A stretch of 64,000 bases of DNA from Utricularia gibba (Eukaryota; Streptophyta; Magnoliopsida; Lamiales; Lentibulariaceae). The translations under genes and the position numbers were made by a program. The notes beneath the pieces were generated by a model. That model ran no database searches, was not told where the DNA came from, and was given only the letters and a program-made list of their open reading frames with translations. Below, piece by piece: positions 23,974-37,466 of this stretch. The DNA lies in the NCBI GenBank assembly GCA_002189035.1, contig CM007991.1, forward strand, positions 620,001 to 684,000, read 5' to 3'. Every line of letters starts with the position of its first letter. Position 1 is the stretch's first letter.

Positions 23974-26900
23974 CTATCCAGTAACTTGTTTTTCCCGTTT
24001 TATTATCCCTGTGGGAACACCATAACAAACTGGTGCTGCTCCAATGAGAAAGCGAAGAGCACAGGCGTCTCTAGCTTGGGCCATGAATGACCCAACCCTT
24101 GGTCGGTGTATACATCTGGTGGAAAGCTTACACACCTTGCATTGACTGCAGTCGGCTGCTCTTTCTCTCATCCACGCATTCAGCATTGCCTTCCCAAATC
24201 TGTCAATGTCTTTGTCTGTTACTTCCCACAAGTTGGCAATGATGACAGGGGCGCCTGCCAGTAGATAAGAGATGGGGGCACCCTGTGGCATGTAGCTCCC
24301 TTTAAGATAGAGAGAACCACTGCAGCATCCCAGTAGTAGAGTAGCAGCACATTTTTCTAGCTTCTGGATCTCATGACCAGGAATATATTGCATACCTGAA
24401 CGCGCCAGTGAACATTAGCGGAAGACATGCTAAGGCAACGAAATCAATCCAATGGTTACATACCACTGCCATGGCCACAATAGATGAAAAGATCGTGATT
24501 TCTCAAAGCCAGTGAGAGTTCCCCTACCGTGGGTGCTGCTCCAGCGTTTCCCTGCATCACGTTTGCCCATGCAATCTCATTACGCTCATGGCAAAAAAAC
24601 GTATCACACTATGACACGTTGTGAACTTTAAGTGGTTCGTTAGTTACCTCCATGTTTTGATCCTTGAACCAATCATGGAACTCAGTTTGAGTCCTACTTA
24701 GATCACCATCTGGATTCAATAAATAATAAGAATCCTGGGGTCTATCAACGGGAAGGGTGCAGTAATTGTCTCAGACTGCCCTTGAGTGCGGCAGCCACCA
24801 TTAATTATTGCTTGAATGCAACCAACAGATGGCATCCGGTAAACCTCTTGACCTCTCAGAATTGGCAGGCTCTCCCAGGGTAGCATCTGCATTGAAAATT
24901 GTAAAGGCATTCAAATAGATGAGGAATGCAGTGTAAAAAGGCATGCAAAAACTCTTCGGGTACATGAAATTAATAAAAAACCATGCCAACAGCGTTTTGC
25001 AACAAAATGAATTGCAGCACACCTGGACTTCAAAATCCAGAACCAAAATAATTGGTTTTCTCATATTTTCGTCATCAGGGAAATTGCGTAAAGCCTCATG
25101 TTTCCTCATGAATAACAGATGAATTGCCCTCTCGAAACTGCTGGATGATGGATCACATCCTACTCTAAGATAACATCTTTTGGCTAAAATTAGCTGCAAC
25201 ATATGTTCCTCTTCTTGTGAAAGGTGATTTGATATGCAATCATCACTGATGCACTCTGGCCATTCCCCCAAAAGCAAATGTTTCCATGCACCCAGCCACA
25301 AGTTTTCTGCATCCCTATTCAACAAGTATGACATGGCATTAGTAAGGGGCCTTGGGGCTGATTATCCGGCCGTGATCTTCAAGACTGAGCGACTTACTCT
25401 AAAAACTTAGATAAACATTCATCAAGTTCGCTCCTTTGAGTCCACCACAATGACACGTTTTCTCCCACATGTTCCAAGAAACATTTAGATGATGAATAGT
25501 AATTTCCCTCCAATATGTATCTGAAACCAGGAGCAATGTCATCGATCAAAGTAGAGACCCATGGACACCTCCACTGCTTTGTGAAGTCTTTGCACTCTGA
25601 GATAACAGGTCCCGTGCTAGAAGCTGTTACATGAATTACTAAGATAACCTCAACGAGAAATGAAAGGAGGGGAATGCTTATGGTGTCAATTACCTCTCAA
25701 TGTATTATTTAGAGGCAAAAGTATAGAATGTTGACTGTCCGCGCTCAGGTGGGATATCAGTATCCAGCTCTGCTGTTTTGGAGAACAATTGGATAGCTCA
25801 CTAATCATTACTCCTTCAGCACCTGCAACTGCACTGATGCAGATGATAGGAGTCGAAGGCAAGTCCTGTAAAAATCTAAGAACAAATTTTTCCAAGTCTT
25901 CGCATGATTCAGGAGCGTTCCTGAAACCACTAATTCAAAAAAAGTACTTCAAAGAAAGGAAAATCACGAAATATCAATATTTTCATATCAGACAAACCTC
26001 GTAGAACACGGTGAACACTGATTTGTTGAAAAGGACTTCCAAGAACGATGAACCTAATCAAACAGCAGTTCAAGCTTCAAAATGATGACATAGAAAACTG
26101 AGCATCAAGCTCAATTCTCATATGTAATTTACCCATTATCCTTAGATTTGATGAGAAAAGAATGAAAAAAAACAACACTTAAATAAATGCATCCAAGTAA
26201 AGGTCTGCAAATTTTGGAAAGGTAGTATTTTTATACATTAGACTTCCAAAATCATATGCGAACCATTTGATAAACATTGAAGAGCTTTACACGAGAACCT
26301 AGCAATACGAATCTTAATATATCTGAAAATGGTCAATGGTGTACCTCTAAATCTTTAGCAGTTTCATTTTTCCATTTCTGCATCTGACCAAGGGAAATTT
26401 GCTGATTAAGAGGAGTTCCAAGGGAAGCTTGATGAAAGAAGGCAGCCCATTGACTTTCAGAGCATTTATAACTTGAAGAAAATGAAAGATGGTTCAGAGA
26501 GGCAGCTAGCACATACAAAGCCGCAAGTAACCTTGAAATCTGTTGAATAAGAAACAAAGTCATATGCAACACCCGTTCAAATAATCACTCAAGAGTAATT
26601 TGGTAATTTTTGAAGCAGAATCACTGCAGAAGGATGACTATTGTAACAAAAATTCTGGTCCAGATCCAAAACAGCAATCTTAACTAGTACTATTTAGAAA
26701 AAATAATTCTCTATACACATCAAGTATCCTACCTTTGCTTGAAGTTATCAAACAAAAGAACATAAAACCCATACCTTTTGCATTTGCAACGGGACTTCTT
26801 GAGAGAGCACAAAAGCCATCTTCAACAAGTAGATAATCCCAGCTACTCCAATGCAAGGTAGTTTACAGCAATTTTTTCTGTTTGATAACTCGTATCAGAA

Positions 26901-29900
26901 AGTAAACTTATCATATATTATTAGACAGTTCAGCAGTCTATAGTTGTTTAAACAGGCCTAGTTCTTTTCCATCTTTTCAAATACTTTTCCTCTTTGTCTT
27001 GATAGATTTGACAAAGAAAAATAAGAAGTCTCATGAAATTCGAAATCTGAGAATGACTGTCAGGAAACTAAGTTGTGGACATAGTACCTGGCACCATGGG
27101 AAGGAAGACTTTTCAAAGAGAACCAGCAAATATAGTATATAACAGTGGCACGTTCAATTGCCAAAACATCTCCAGGAAAATCCTTCCCAATAGCCTCAAG
27201 GGAGGATTCAAAGTCAGCAGAGTGCTTTGAACAACAGTTTTGTCCAAGAAAAACCAGTGAACTTGTCTGTAGAATTTTATGTGCTTCATGGACATTGCCG
27301 CATGCTCCAGCAAATTTACCTGCAAAAGGCATTCGTTCGAATATTTCAAGAACGTAAGGCAAGTATATCCTCTTAAATGCTATCCATTACCATAGAAGTG
27401 ATTCATCATTTTGTACATACATATGATTGTTCGTACCACTCAGAAAAGCCTTTCGCAATTAGGAAATAATTTGACCCATTAACAACTGTGCATACCAACT
27501 AAACATTGAAAAAGATAGCATGCCATACTTGAGCCTGCTTTCAAGGTAAACGCAAAATGATCAAGCATGAAATGCAAATATTTCATGTTTAAATCATAAA
27601 TCACCATTTCATTGATAGCATTAGCCCTTTAAATAAACTCTTCAAAATTCAAAGTAAAAATACACAAACAAAAGATATGTATATGTGGCATAAACTCGTC
27701 ATTGAATCAGAAGATACCTAGGCTGACAAGTAGTTTTGAGCAAATCTTTCTGAATGCAAGTTCTGAGTGTATCTGTACAAAGTCACTTAACTTAGTACAC
27801 TGCATGGCTTCAATGTGAAGACAATGCCAGCATCGCAGATTCTTGCAAACAGACGCAAGGCCACATAGAAAACCAGTGGAAGTGGAGTCAAAACCAATGG
27901 TGGGTTGATCAGAGCATTCAATAGCTCCAGAAAGCTCCTCGAAGGATAAACCTGAAGATTGAATTTGCCTCCCATGTTGGAACTTCTGAGTTTCAACATC
28001 AGAGTTATCCATGGAACGTGTGATTCTTCGATTATTTCCCCCTACCATGAACTTTCTATTGGTGGATTTTGCTTCAGCCTTTGTCTTTCTACCTTTCCTA
28101 CCTTGTGGTTTTGTACAACATGCATCATTTACGATGCAGTCTTTCATCCTTCGGGCGCTGACTTGGCAACTAACAAATGCATCAGGCCTTGCATTGGCAT
28201 CTCCAGAAAAGGTCCAATTGGAACAAGCAAGCTTCTCCAATGCAGATCTATACCAGCTTTTGGCGGTGAACAATTCACTGGTAGACTCACAGGAACTGGA
28301 ATACTTGCAGTATAGCAAATCTCCAATTTGCTGATTAATAAAAACTTCAAGCGCACATGAACATTGTTTACAAGAAATACTGTCATAATTGTCAGTTAAA
28401 TTCTTTTTTGCAGTTGACAATTCCTTCTCAGCAGTGCTCCACAGTTTTTGTTTGAGGTACATTTTTCCTAATTCAAGTCACACAAACAGTAAATCTATGT
28501 TGCCAATGTGGATCAAATAACGAATTAAGCCAAACTCCTTACCCAAAATTGATGAAAAATATATTTGGAAGTGCAGCAATCCCTGAAACTGAGATATATC
28601 TTTGCCCCACAATAAAAGTGTTTCAGCCTCAGATACATTTCCAAGAACTTCATGAATAAGGGCAACCTGAAAATGTAGATAATAAGAATCAAGTTCCAAA
28701 CAAAACAATTCGAAGAATCTCTAGTTCTAATGCTTCACATATACCTGAAGGACACTTTCAAGGTAACAGCTCAGCACATTCCATGGGGAAAGGACGCAGC
28801 CCTCAACGTTAAAAGAGTTTTTTATTACCATAGAGCCAATAACATTGAAGGCCTGGATGCTGTAGTAGCTTTTTTCAATGGCATGCCCATACTCATCATA
28901 AGTTTCCATAGTTTTATCAATGGAGTATTCAAAGTATTGTCGTAAAAGTTTACCACGTAGACTATGAGCCTCTTTTGCATATGTAAGAGCCTGTTAGTAC
29001 ATTTAGCATATTATTAGCATTTCAGAAAAAAGTCCATACGGTGATCAAACCCATAAGTATGACCCGGCCATCAAAACATGCTTTAGTTGGTAAAAGGTAA
29101 CAGGCTTAATTTCATCATACGTCAACTTTACCTCAGACATCTGAGCACTTGATATGAACCTTTCGGCCAGTTCATAATAGAGAGTGGATGCAAGAAAAAC
29201 CAAATCACTGGTTAATGGGACCTGGGCAGTGGGGGTGGGTGGGTGCAATGAGAAATTGCATAAGGGGTAGAACAACGTCAGATTAAATTTGGAAGAACTT
29301 ACATTAGACAAAAGATCAACAGCTGCTTTCTTACTCTCGAGAGTAGAGCAACCAAAGCCAACTACATTGTTCTTCAGTTCTTCCATACATGTTCTCCAAA
29401 ACCCAGAAGAATCAAATGGGTCCTCATGATACTTCGCAAATGTGTTTTTAAAGATTGGGTTTATAGGCAAAGCACACAGGGAATGGCTAAGCCTTTTGCT
29501 TTTCCAAAGTCCACAGAAAACCTTTGTAAAAGTAATTTTATTAACAGACAGCGGAATCACAACATCGTACAGACAAGCATGCATTTCCAGGAATCCCTGC
29601 AGCAAAAATACATAAAATGAAGTTTTGAATACGAAACCTCAGGCAAACAAACTATCTCACCTTTATTGATAACACATCAATGACTTGATACCACAAATAT
29701 AGCATATCTTCGTGCTGTTCATCATCATGTATGTGTTTTGTGCATGATGCAAGCTTCAATGCATCCTGAATTTCTTGAAGAAATTTACTGTCAAAAGAAA
29801 TGCATGCAAAACCAAAATTGAATAACTAAGCCATCAATAACATCTCACAATTTCAAGATACTAATGACCAGCTGAAAAAAATGGAAAAATTGCCCAAACG

Positions 29901-32900
29901 AACTCAACACTGAAAACAACCTCTTCGATGACAGTGCCAACCATCTTGGCTCTGCTTCATGGGTACATATTGCATGGAGAACATAAGCGTAAATGAGTAG
30001 GCTGCGAACTTCATAGCAACAGCTTCTTTTTGCATTGTGAATTGGTTTCTGTTATAGCTTCCTTTCAATTCATATGGAAATAAAAAAAAATACGTAAACG
30101 ATGTATTGAATGGAAAAATACCAGCGTTGAGATAGCAACTGTTAGGCATTGAATGCACTCATCAAGCTTCACCTTTCCAATAGATCTTAGTGCTTTAGCC
30201 TTCTTGATGAGGATCCTACATTTGTCCACAAGACTGCATTCGGCATCATACACCTCGTCTATAAGGAAAGACATTATTTTCAATCTCATCCTGAGACTGT
30301 ACTCTGGGCTCAGGTTGCTGTTTTCATCATATGAAATAATTTCCTGATAGAATTCGAGAAAGAGATGTTAGGACATCATAGTTAATGTGATACAATAAAT
30401 AGAAAATGAAACAAGCATGGGAACAAATGTCTGGAAATATACCTGTTCCAGTAATTTTCCAGTCATGACATTAGATGACTCATCAGGCGATGAAAGCAAT
30501 GAATACAATGTTACCTCATTTTCCACATCATCATCTTTTGGTTTCATACATTGTATCTAAGAATGAAATCAAGAGATCCAGTCAAATGAATAAATAACTC
30601 AGAAAGCTTGAGCAAGCATGTTTTTTTCTTCTAACTAAATGTCACCTTCACCCATTGGTTGATCAAAGGAAGTGGATATGGAACAGTAGGAATCAAATTA
30701 TGGGCAGCACACCAGCATCTAAGACTCTCAGCAACAACTTTCCTGACTTTGCAGTTACTGTCTTTATTAAGTCTCAATAGAAAGGCAGTTTTTTCAGATG
30801 CCTCTCCCACAAGATCTGATATAACCCTTATCCATTCAGCATCATTTTCAGGTAAATGTGAATCATGTCCTTCACAAAGGCAAACAACATACTTCCATAA
30901 AGCTCTGCAGGAAAGATTGAGGGCTTTTGTGGCCTGATAAAAAAGTGAAAACATATAAGCATAATAGGTGTGGTTGAATTCATCAAATCTGCTTATTGTA
31001 CAATCAGAAACCCGTGATTTTATTCCTACAAAAACGATCATGTTCATCATTTTTTTAGAAAATAGTTATATTAAAGTATTGCATCACATAACATTGCGTA
31101 GGGCTCAGGGAGTGCTTGTGTGGGTGGGGGAGCTGCGCATGAAAGAGAACTCCGTCAAGCATACCTCATTTAACCATTTATTCTGCTGCAGAACAGATGC
31201 AAGATTATTAAGGGAAATATATAGTTGCTTAAGCCCTTTACAAGGATCCCAATCAATTGATATCAAAACCTTTATGGCTCTTGTGCTTTCCTGAAAAAGT
31301 ATGATGACATACAGATTTAGATCTTCATTGAGAGGCAAAGCAGCCCTAGTAGATTCTAACAGAATAACAAAAATAGGACCTTAAACTTGTGATGAGTCCT
31401 GAATGCAAGGATGAGGCTAGCCACACCTACTAACGGTATCACTCTTTGATTGTCTTCACATGCCTCAATATCCACATCAGGAACACTACAATAAGAAAGG
31501 AGAGTAAGCTACTTCATACTAAACACTGACACCACCATTCATCACCTAATGAATGAGATAAATTACGCTACCTGTCACTCCTTGTATAAATACAGCAATA
31601 GTGAAGAAAAGCATCATGGATACAGGCTAAATCATTCCATGAGGTTGAAATATCCGCAGCACAAAAAATCCACTTTCTCTTACTGTTGATGGATTCAGCC
31701 ATTGACTGACAAAAGAATTTCAGGGCTTCCCAGTAAGAAGCAAAGGAACACTCTTTCTTCTGCAATTTTCTTTCTTCATCACAAATGCCAAAGTGACCTT
31801 CAAATAACTCAAGACAAGCAGCCACATGCGGAAGCTTTTCCTTCTCAATGAACGAAACTTCATGAATGGATCCAAAGGGACCATTGCCACGTTCATTTGC
31901 ATACTCCTCGTTCAAGCGGTTATGTAATGAAGATGTTATAAGCCCAATCTCATATAGCCGTATAATAGAACTAATGAAAGGAAGATCCTGAAAGGAACAC
32001 ACATTAGAAAATGTAAATTTAGGTATAGGGATGTTTGTGCGAAGAGAAAACAGAAAAAGAAATAACATTGGCAGAAAATACCTTAAACAAGTCAACTGCT
32101 AGTTTGTGAAGTTGTCTTGCAACTTGATCGCACAAACCTGCAGATACGCTTTGGGACTTTTTTACACAATAATGTACAAGATCCAGAAAACATGCTGTCT
32201 TTTCAACTCCAGACTGCCAATTAGAAAACAAATCAGCGCATCGCCATTTAGATGTCCAAAATGAGCTGAAAATATTACTGGAAGTGTGGCTACTGTTGAT
32301 TATTTATAGAATTCCATTTTGTGAATTGTCAGGTATGTTTACAGTAACAGCATGTGGTAAAGAGTGATAATATGAAATTCTAAGTAGATTGAACCACCCA
32401 TAAAAAGTTTGAAATTCATATGCAGTGTTGCAGAGGCAAGTCAAAAGCAAAGGTTCATATTACCTATCACTGACAAAAAGGAAAGAAAGCAAGCGATCCA
32501 TCGCATGAATAACACAAGACTTAACATCTACCTTGGATTCGGCAGACATAAAACTCAATACGTGATTAAGCACAGTAACAATTGGGTCATAATGCATTTT
32601 TTCTGTCAAAGAAAATATCAGCGAGCATATCTTCATTGCGACCTGTAATCAAAAAAATAGAGCATATGAGAAACGAATGACTATGATACAAATACTCCAG
32701 TTTGGCAAGGTAAAGTTTACTTCCCAATACCTTATACATCTGGTCTGGAGCATTTGACTTCATGTACTCTTTAAAGGTCACACGGCAGAACTCACATATC
32801 AAATCAACATTGAATGATTTTAGCTCCCCCACCAGAAAAAGAGTGATCATGTGCAAATATGTCACCATGAAATGATGAAATTTCTTGTAGTTCTCAATGT

Positions 32901-33739
32901 CCAAGATCCTAAAAGATCCACATGAACCCAGTAAGCTCAGCATTCAAGAAGCAACGCAGAATTAGTCACAATTTAGTTCCTTGGATATAAACGCTACCAT
33001 AAAAAGATTGCACCACAGAAATATAACATTAATAACATACACTTCTAAGATTATAGTCATACTTGAACCATGGCTCGGACTCCTCCACCAAAGCAACAAC
33101 TCTTCGGTATTCATCATCCTCCATTATCTTCCTTTTCGAGGCACATTTGATCAATGTAACGACCACCTCTAAGATTATTGACGCTGTCTTACTATGCACC
33201 TTATCTTGTTTCACAACAGGGAGAAAACACGATTTATTTTTTTTCAAATTACTCTTACATTCATCCCCAAAAATAACTCTTAAGTTCCGCAGCACAAGAA
33301 AGCACTCATCTTCCGCCTCTTCATACAACTCCCAGTGCTCCAAACTGTGCAAGAACCTAATCCGCTGTACCTGAACTGAATGGGGTTCTCCGTCAAGTTC
33401 CGGCGCCATAACATCTAGGCAATCAAGGCACACGCGATAAACCTCAAACAACTCAACCGCCGATTCCCGTGGGATTTTAGGCGACCCAGAGAGACGCTTG
33501 GGGAGAATAGAGAGGGATTTATGCACAAACGGTAGAAATTGCTTAGCCAGGGAACGAATTCCATTCGAGGGATTCGACTTCGAATGCTTCACGGCCTTTT
33601 TTGCAGTAGTCTGTGCGCGCTTGAAAAAAGGAGCAAACGATCGCAAATGACCAGAATAAAATGAATGAACGCCAGCAACATCTTCGGAGGACTGAATCTT
33701 TGAGATAACAATCGCCTCCGCCGCGGAGACGCCTTCCAT
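23974..33739 (-). CDS. ESP: Separase, with one frame break
   Basis: Cysteine protease of clan CD that cleaves cohesin at anaphase. Exons (5' to 3'): 33739-33063, 32908-32731, 32642-32464, 32265-32082, 31987-31572, 31485-31380, 31290-31165, 30933-30646, 30556-30443, 30343-30122, 30048-29921, 29787-29661, 29596-29303, 29221-29132, 28990-28745, 28666-28543, 28467-27718, 27319-27088, 26877-26775, 26539-26345, 26053-25998, 25920-25694, 25623-25398, 25314-25023, 24886-24648, 24551-24464, 24395-23974; about 2109 residues, close to the family size. The long N-terminal part is helical repeat; catalytic His (about 1967) is in YCGHGSG and catalytic Cys (about 1993) in [10 protein letters not shown], followed by [14 protein letters not shown]. 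All 26 introns are GT-AG and in phase. In the exon 24886-24648 the C-run (G-run 24737-24740 on plus) is one base short, so the literal frame stops before both catalytic residues. Confidence 0.93.
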
Positions 33740-34140
33740 TTCGGTGGCGCTCTCGCCGCTTGCGATGGTTTGCGGGGGGCGGGAAAACGTCGATTCATTT
33801 CATTTCTTGTGAGAAGAAGTGAGTATAAAAAGCGCCACTAATTTTTAGCAGATATTTTAATAATTAGCATTTTGATCTCCATCCCCACGAGATTTTTTAT
33901 TTAATTCCTAAAATCGTTCATGACGTCAATAATGTTACGATAACATATTAATTGTCTCTTAATCACCATATTAAGCAAGCGGCAAAAATAGAAATAAAAT
34001 TAGGTATTTAAACACGAAGCAGCCTATATTGGGCAAAACCTTGCAACGTGGCCTCATAGGCGCCACAAGAACTGCATCCGGAACCTAAAAAAGGTCGAGC
34101 CAGTTGACTGTGAAACCAATACTCGGCGGCGGCGGAGGAG
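33740..34140. other. Divergent promoter region between separase and ELO-like gene
   Basis: The two genes point away from each other across 401 bases, so this short stretch must hold both promoters or they extend into the leaders. The E2F site is at the separase end; the centre (33830-34010) is AT-rich. Confidence 0.5.
33778..33787 (-). promoter_or_regulatory. E2F site upstream of separase
   Basis: TTTTCCCGCC on the minus strand contains the strict plant E2F consensus TTTCCCGC, about 40 bases upstream of the separase ATG. E2F control would fit expression in dividing cells. Its nearness to the ATG means it may lie in the 5' UTR. Confidence 0.5.
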
Positions 34141-34965
34141 ATGGCAACACTCACCAGAGCTATTCATTATTGGCTTGTCGATCATCCCTTCGTCGCCCAG
34201 TACGAATGGAAGCCAAACCAAACTCCCGGCGCGTCGCCGCTCTTCCTCGCCGTCACCGTCGTCACATATTTGGCACTCACCCTCTCCCTCCACTACTTTT
34301 CCCTCATCCCTGCAATCTCTCCGGCTGCCCTACGCCTCATCTCCGCCGCACACAGCCTCACCCTCTGTCTTCTCTCTCTCCTAATGGCGATTGGCACAAC
34401 TCTCGCCGCCGTCCACCAATCGCCGTCGGGAAATCCAACCTGGGCGATCTGCTTCCCCGCCGGCCGTACTCCGCCGCAGGGGCCGACTTTCTTCTGGGCC
34501 CACGTCTTCTATTTTTCCAAAATCATTGAATTCATAGACACGCTCTTGATTCTCCTCAGCGGATCCCGGCGAAGGCGGCTCACGTTCCTCCATGTCTACC
34601 ACCACGCGACGGTGCTGATAATGTGTTACCTGTGGCTCGCGGAGGCGCAGTCCCTGTTCCCAATAGCGCTGGTGACGAACGCGGCGGTGCACGTGGTGAT
34701 GTATGGGTACTACTTCCTCAGCGCGGTGGGGCTCCGGCCGCCGTGGAAGCGATTGGTAACAAATTGTCAGATCGTGCAGTTCGTGTTCAGTTTTGTGATT
34801 TCGGGTCGGATGCTCTACGAACACTTTAGCGGGTCGGGCTGCCAGGGGATCCGGGCATGGTGCTTTAACGCGATTTTTAATGCCTCGCTGCTGGTTCTCT
34901 TCTTCGACTTCCACTCAAAGAACTACACCCGCAAATCCGGGTCGGATTCTAAGAAAGCATCTTAG
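34141..34965 (+). CDS. ELO-type fatty acid elongase (elongation of fatty acids protein 3-like)
   Basis: An intronless gene of 274 residues for an ER membrane ELO-family condensing enzyme, which joins malonyl-CoA to a fatty acyl-CoA in very-long-chain fatty acid or sphingolipid synthesis. All ELO signatures are present in order: KIIEFIDT, the histidine box HVYHH, NAAVHVVMYGYY and TNCQIVQ. Several hydrophobic segments span the chain, and the C-terminus is basic (KNYTRKSGSDSKKAS), as expected for an ER retrieval tail. Plants mainly use FAE1-type condensing enzymes; the ELO-like genes (HOS3 and relatives in Arabidopsis) are fewer and less understood, so the substrate is not assigned. GC content is clearly higher than in the flanking DNA, common for intronless plant genes. 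Confidence 0.93.
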   Translation: MATLTRAIHYWLVDHPFVAQYEWKPNQTPGASPLFLAVTVVTYLALTLSLHYFSLIPAISPAALRLISAAHSLTLCLLSLLMAIGTTLAAVHQSPSGNPTWAICFPAGRTPPQGPTFFWAHVFYFSKIIEFIDTLLILLSGSRRRRLTFLHVYHHATVLIMCYLWLAEAQSLFPIALVTNAAVHVVMYGYYFLSAVGLRPPWKRLVTNCQIVQFVFSFVISGRMLYEHFSGSGCQGIRAWCFNAIFNASLLVLFFDFHSKNYTRKSGSDSKKAS

Positions 34966-36043
34966 AGTAGAGATCTAGGGCTCTGTGCTATCATACTCTA
35001 TTTTATTTTATTCAGAAAATTCAATGTAATTGAGTTGGGACTCATTACACCTATTAGGTAAATATGGGAATCACAAATACTAATAATGTATAATTTTTGG
35101 AGACCCATTATACTAATAGTGTGTTACATAGTATAATATAAAAAATTTATATTTAAGATTATACATAAATTGTTTTATTAATTAATATATGTATGTCATC
35201 TTTGTAATGCTATATTAATCATAAAATCAATTTTAAAATAACAATGTTAAATAGAAATTTTCATTTCATCCCCATGCATCCAAAACTATTTGGTAAGATT
35301 AAATTAACTAAATATATAAGTTTTATAAATAGATATTTAAAATAATATTATATTTAATAAGTATGATTAAAATAAATAATAATAATAAACTCATTTAATT
35401 ACGAATTTTATTGAAGAATGCATCTATTAAATAAATAATTCTCAATATGTACAAATTAAAAAGTGGAAGGCATAAAGTTAAAAAAAGGCAAATTCATAGA
35501 ATTATTAATTGTATTTATTTTTTAACAAAATTTACTAACGAAAAATGGTGGGCGGGCTCCCTCGTTTTCTGGTGTGGTGCCTCTCTTTCCCTTTTCAAAA
35601 AAATTTGAAACATTGATTGATTCCCGTTTCCTCTGAAGCCCGCTCAGCGTTTTCGATCTTCACTTCTTACTCCCTCCATTTTTACCCTTTTGCTTCCCTC
35701 CTACCCATCTGCATAATTGGCCCATTCTTCTCGTTGTGCTGAATCTTCACTTCGTTCACTACGCCGTTGGGAACTGGGCAACAAAGAAACCGGATTCTGT
35801 CGACTGTTTTCATGTGAGTTTCTGGTACCCGCCTTTTTTGTGTTACGGGTATCGGTTTCAGGAGCTTGATTTGTTTGTATCGTGATTTGGTATCTGGGTT
35901 CGCATTGGCGTTTGATGGTTTCTGCGAGAACTTGATTTTAAGAACTCAAATTTTATGGGTAATTTGACTTTTGGTGTTTATGTCGCTGTGTGTGCGCGCA
36001 GATTCCGGATTGAAGCTCAGGTGTTGGAGGATTTTACTGGGAG
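34966..36043. other. AT-rich spacer and F-box gene promoter/leader
   Basis: Positions 35090-35540 are AT-rich with no coding signal. The F-box gene leader probably starts near 35640 and contains an intron from 35814 to 36001 (donor CAT|GTGAGT, acceptor GCGCAG), leaving the ATG near the start of the next exon. Confidence 0.5.
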
Positions 36044-37466
36044 ATGGATTCGCTGCCTGATGCTTTAGTACATTACATTTTATCCAAGATAAACAATGCT
36101 AAGGATTTGGCAATCTGCAATTGTGTCTCCCAGAGATGGAAGGAATCGATGCCTTATTTAAATAGGCTGTTTTTTCCTAGAAATGTGTTTGACAATCTCA
36201 CCCATGGAAAAACACCTGATGAGATTATTAGCCATATGGTTTCTTCAACCGTTAACCTCGAGGAGCTGGTTGTTTACTGCCCATTTTCGAGCATTGGGCT
36301 GGCCACATGGCTCTGTTTCGCAGGGAACTCTTTGAAGCATTTAGAACTTCGAATGGATAGCATCGTCAATTATCAAACTTCTACGGAAACCCCTTCAAAG
36401 CTGGAGCTTCTCAGATCTGCTCAAAATTTGGAGTCCCTGAAACTTTGGGGTGTGGTGATGATTCAGTCCCCAAGATGGGATGTTTTCCATAGACTCAAGA
36501 ATCTTGAAATAGTTGGTGCAAGTTTAAGGGACCATACGCTCTTGGAAGCTCTTCGAGCATGCCCGAATTTGATCCAATTGGTGCTTCTGGGTTGTGAAGG
36601 CCTCATGTATGTTTCTGTAGAGAATCCACATCTTGAGCAATGTAAACTTGACTTCTTTGGAGCTGGTGACTGCTATCTTACATTAAACTCATCGAAGCTT
36701 AAGTCCCTTGAAGTACAAGGTTGCAGTGTGATCCGGGTTCATGAAACACAACAGCTGAAGAGCCTCTCTATTTCGAACAACGCAGGTGCTGATTAACTTT
36801 TTGATTAGCTCGTGTCATGTAGTATTCATACTTGCATCATCTTAGATGAGTTCTTTTTCAACAGGTCGCATTTCTGCTGTTGATTTCGGTAAGCTTGTGG
36901 CATTAGAGACACTGTCCATGAGAGGAGTGCAATGGAGCTGGGATGCAATAAGCGGGATGCTCCAAATGGCTACCGAAGTCAAGCATCTCTTCATGAAAGT
37001 GGAGTTCACGGGAGATAGTGGCAACCTTCAACCCTTTCCAGAGATGGATTTCGTGGATTTCTTCAACGGTCATGCCAAGCTTGAAACCTTGGAGATTCAT
37101 GGGGCCATGTTTGCTGCTCTCTGTCAAAAAAACAGCTTAAGAAGTGTGAGTTTGGATCCTATTCTTCAGCAGCAATAGACTTTGAATACCACGTTTGTTG
37201 ATTGAAAAACTGTGCTCATGTGACTGCAGGTGGACTCAAGCTTTTCTATTCCATCTCTCGAGAAAGTAGTGATCACTGTGCGGTCACCATTAAACGCAGA
37301 ACAGAAGATGGTTACCTTGGAGTCACTACTTCACTACGCAAAGAGCTTGAAGAAGATGATCATAAAGATTCTTCAGATGAAGAGCAGCCATAGCAGTGCT
37401 GATGATTTCTTCGAATATATCTGCAGGCTCAGATTCATGAACCGCAATATTGTTTGCATTGAGTAG
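36044..37466 (+). CDS. F-box/LRR protein (At1g67190-like)
   Basis: Three exons, 36044-36785, 36865-37145 and 37230-37466, encode 419 residues in an intact frame. The N-terminus is an F-box (MDSLPDALVHYILSKI... with the CNCVSQRWKE end), which in the family docks onto SKP1 in an SCF ubiquitin ligase. The rest is leucine-rich repeat-like, with units such as LKHLELR, LESLKLWG, LKNLEIVG, LIQLVLLGC and LKSLEVQGC, ending in an FBD-like stretch (LEKVVITVR...ICRLRFMNR). The overall plan resembles the Arabidopsis F-box protein At1g67190 group; its target is unknown. A leader intron lies upstream. The ATG is the first in the exon after that intron and starts the F-box itself. Confidence 0.88.

Noticed and set aside
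34381-34914. Open frame of 177 codons opposite the ELO-like gene
   Set aside because: Antisense shadow caused by the high GC content of the intronless gene.
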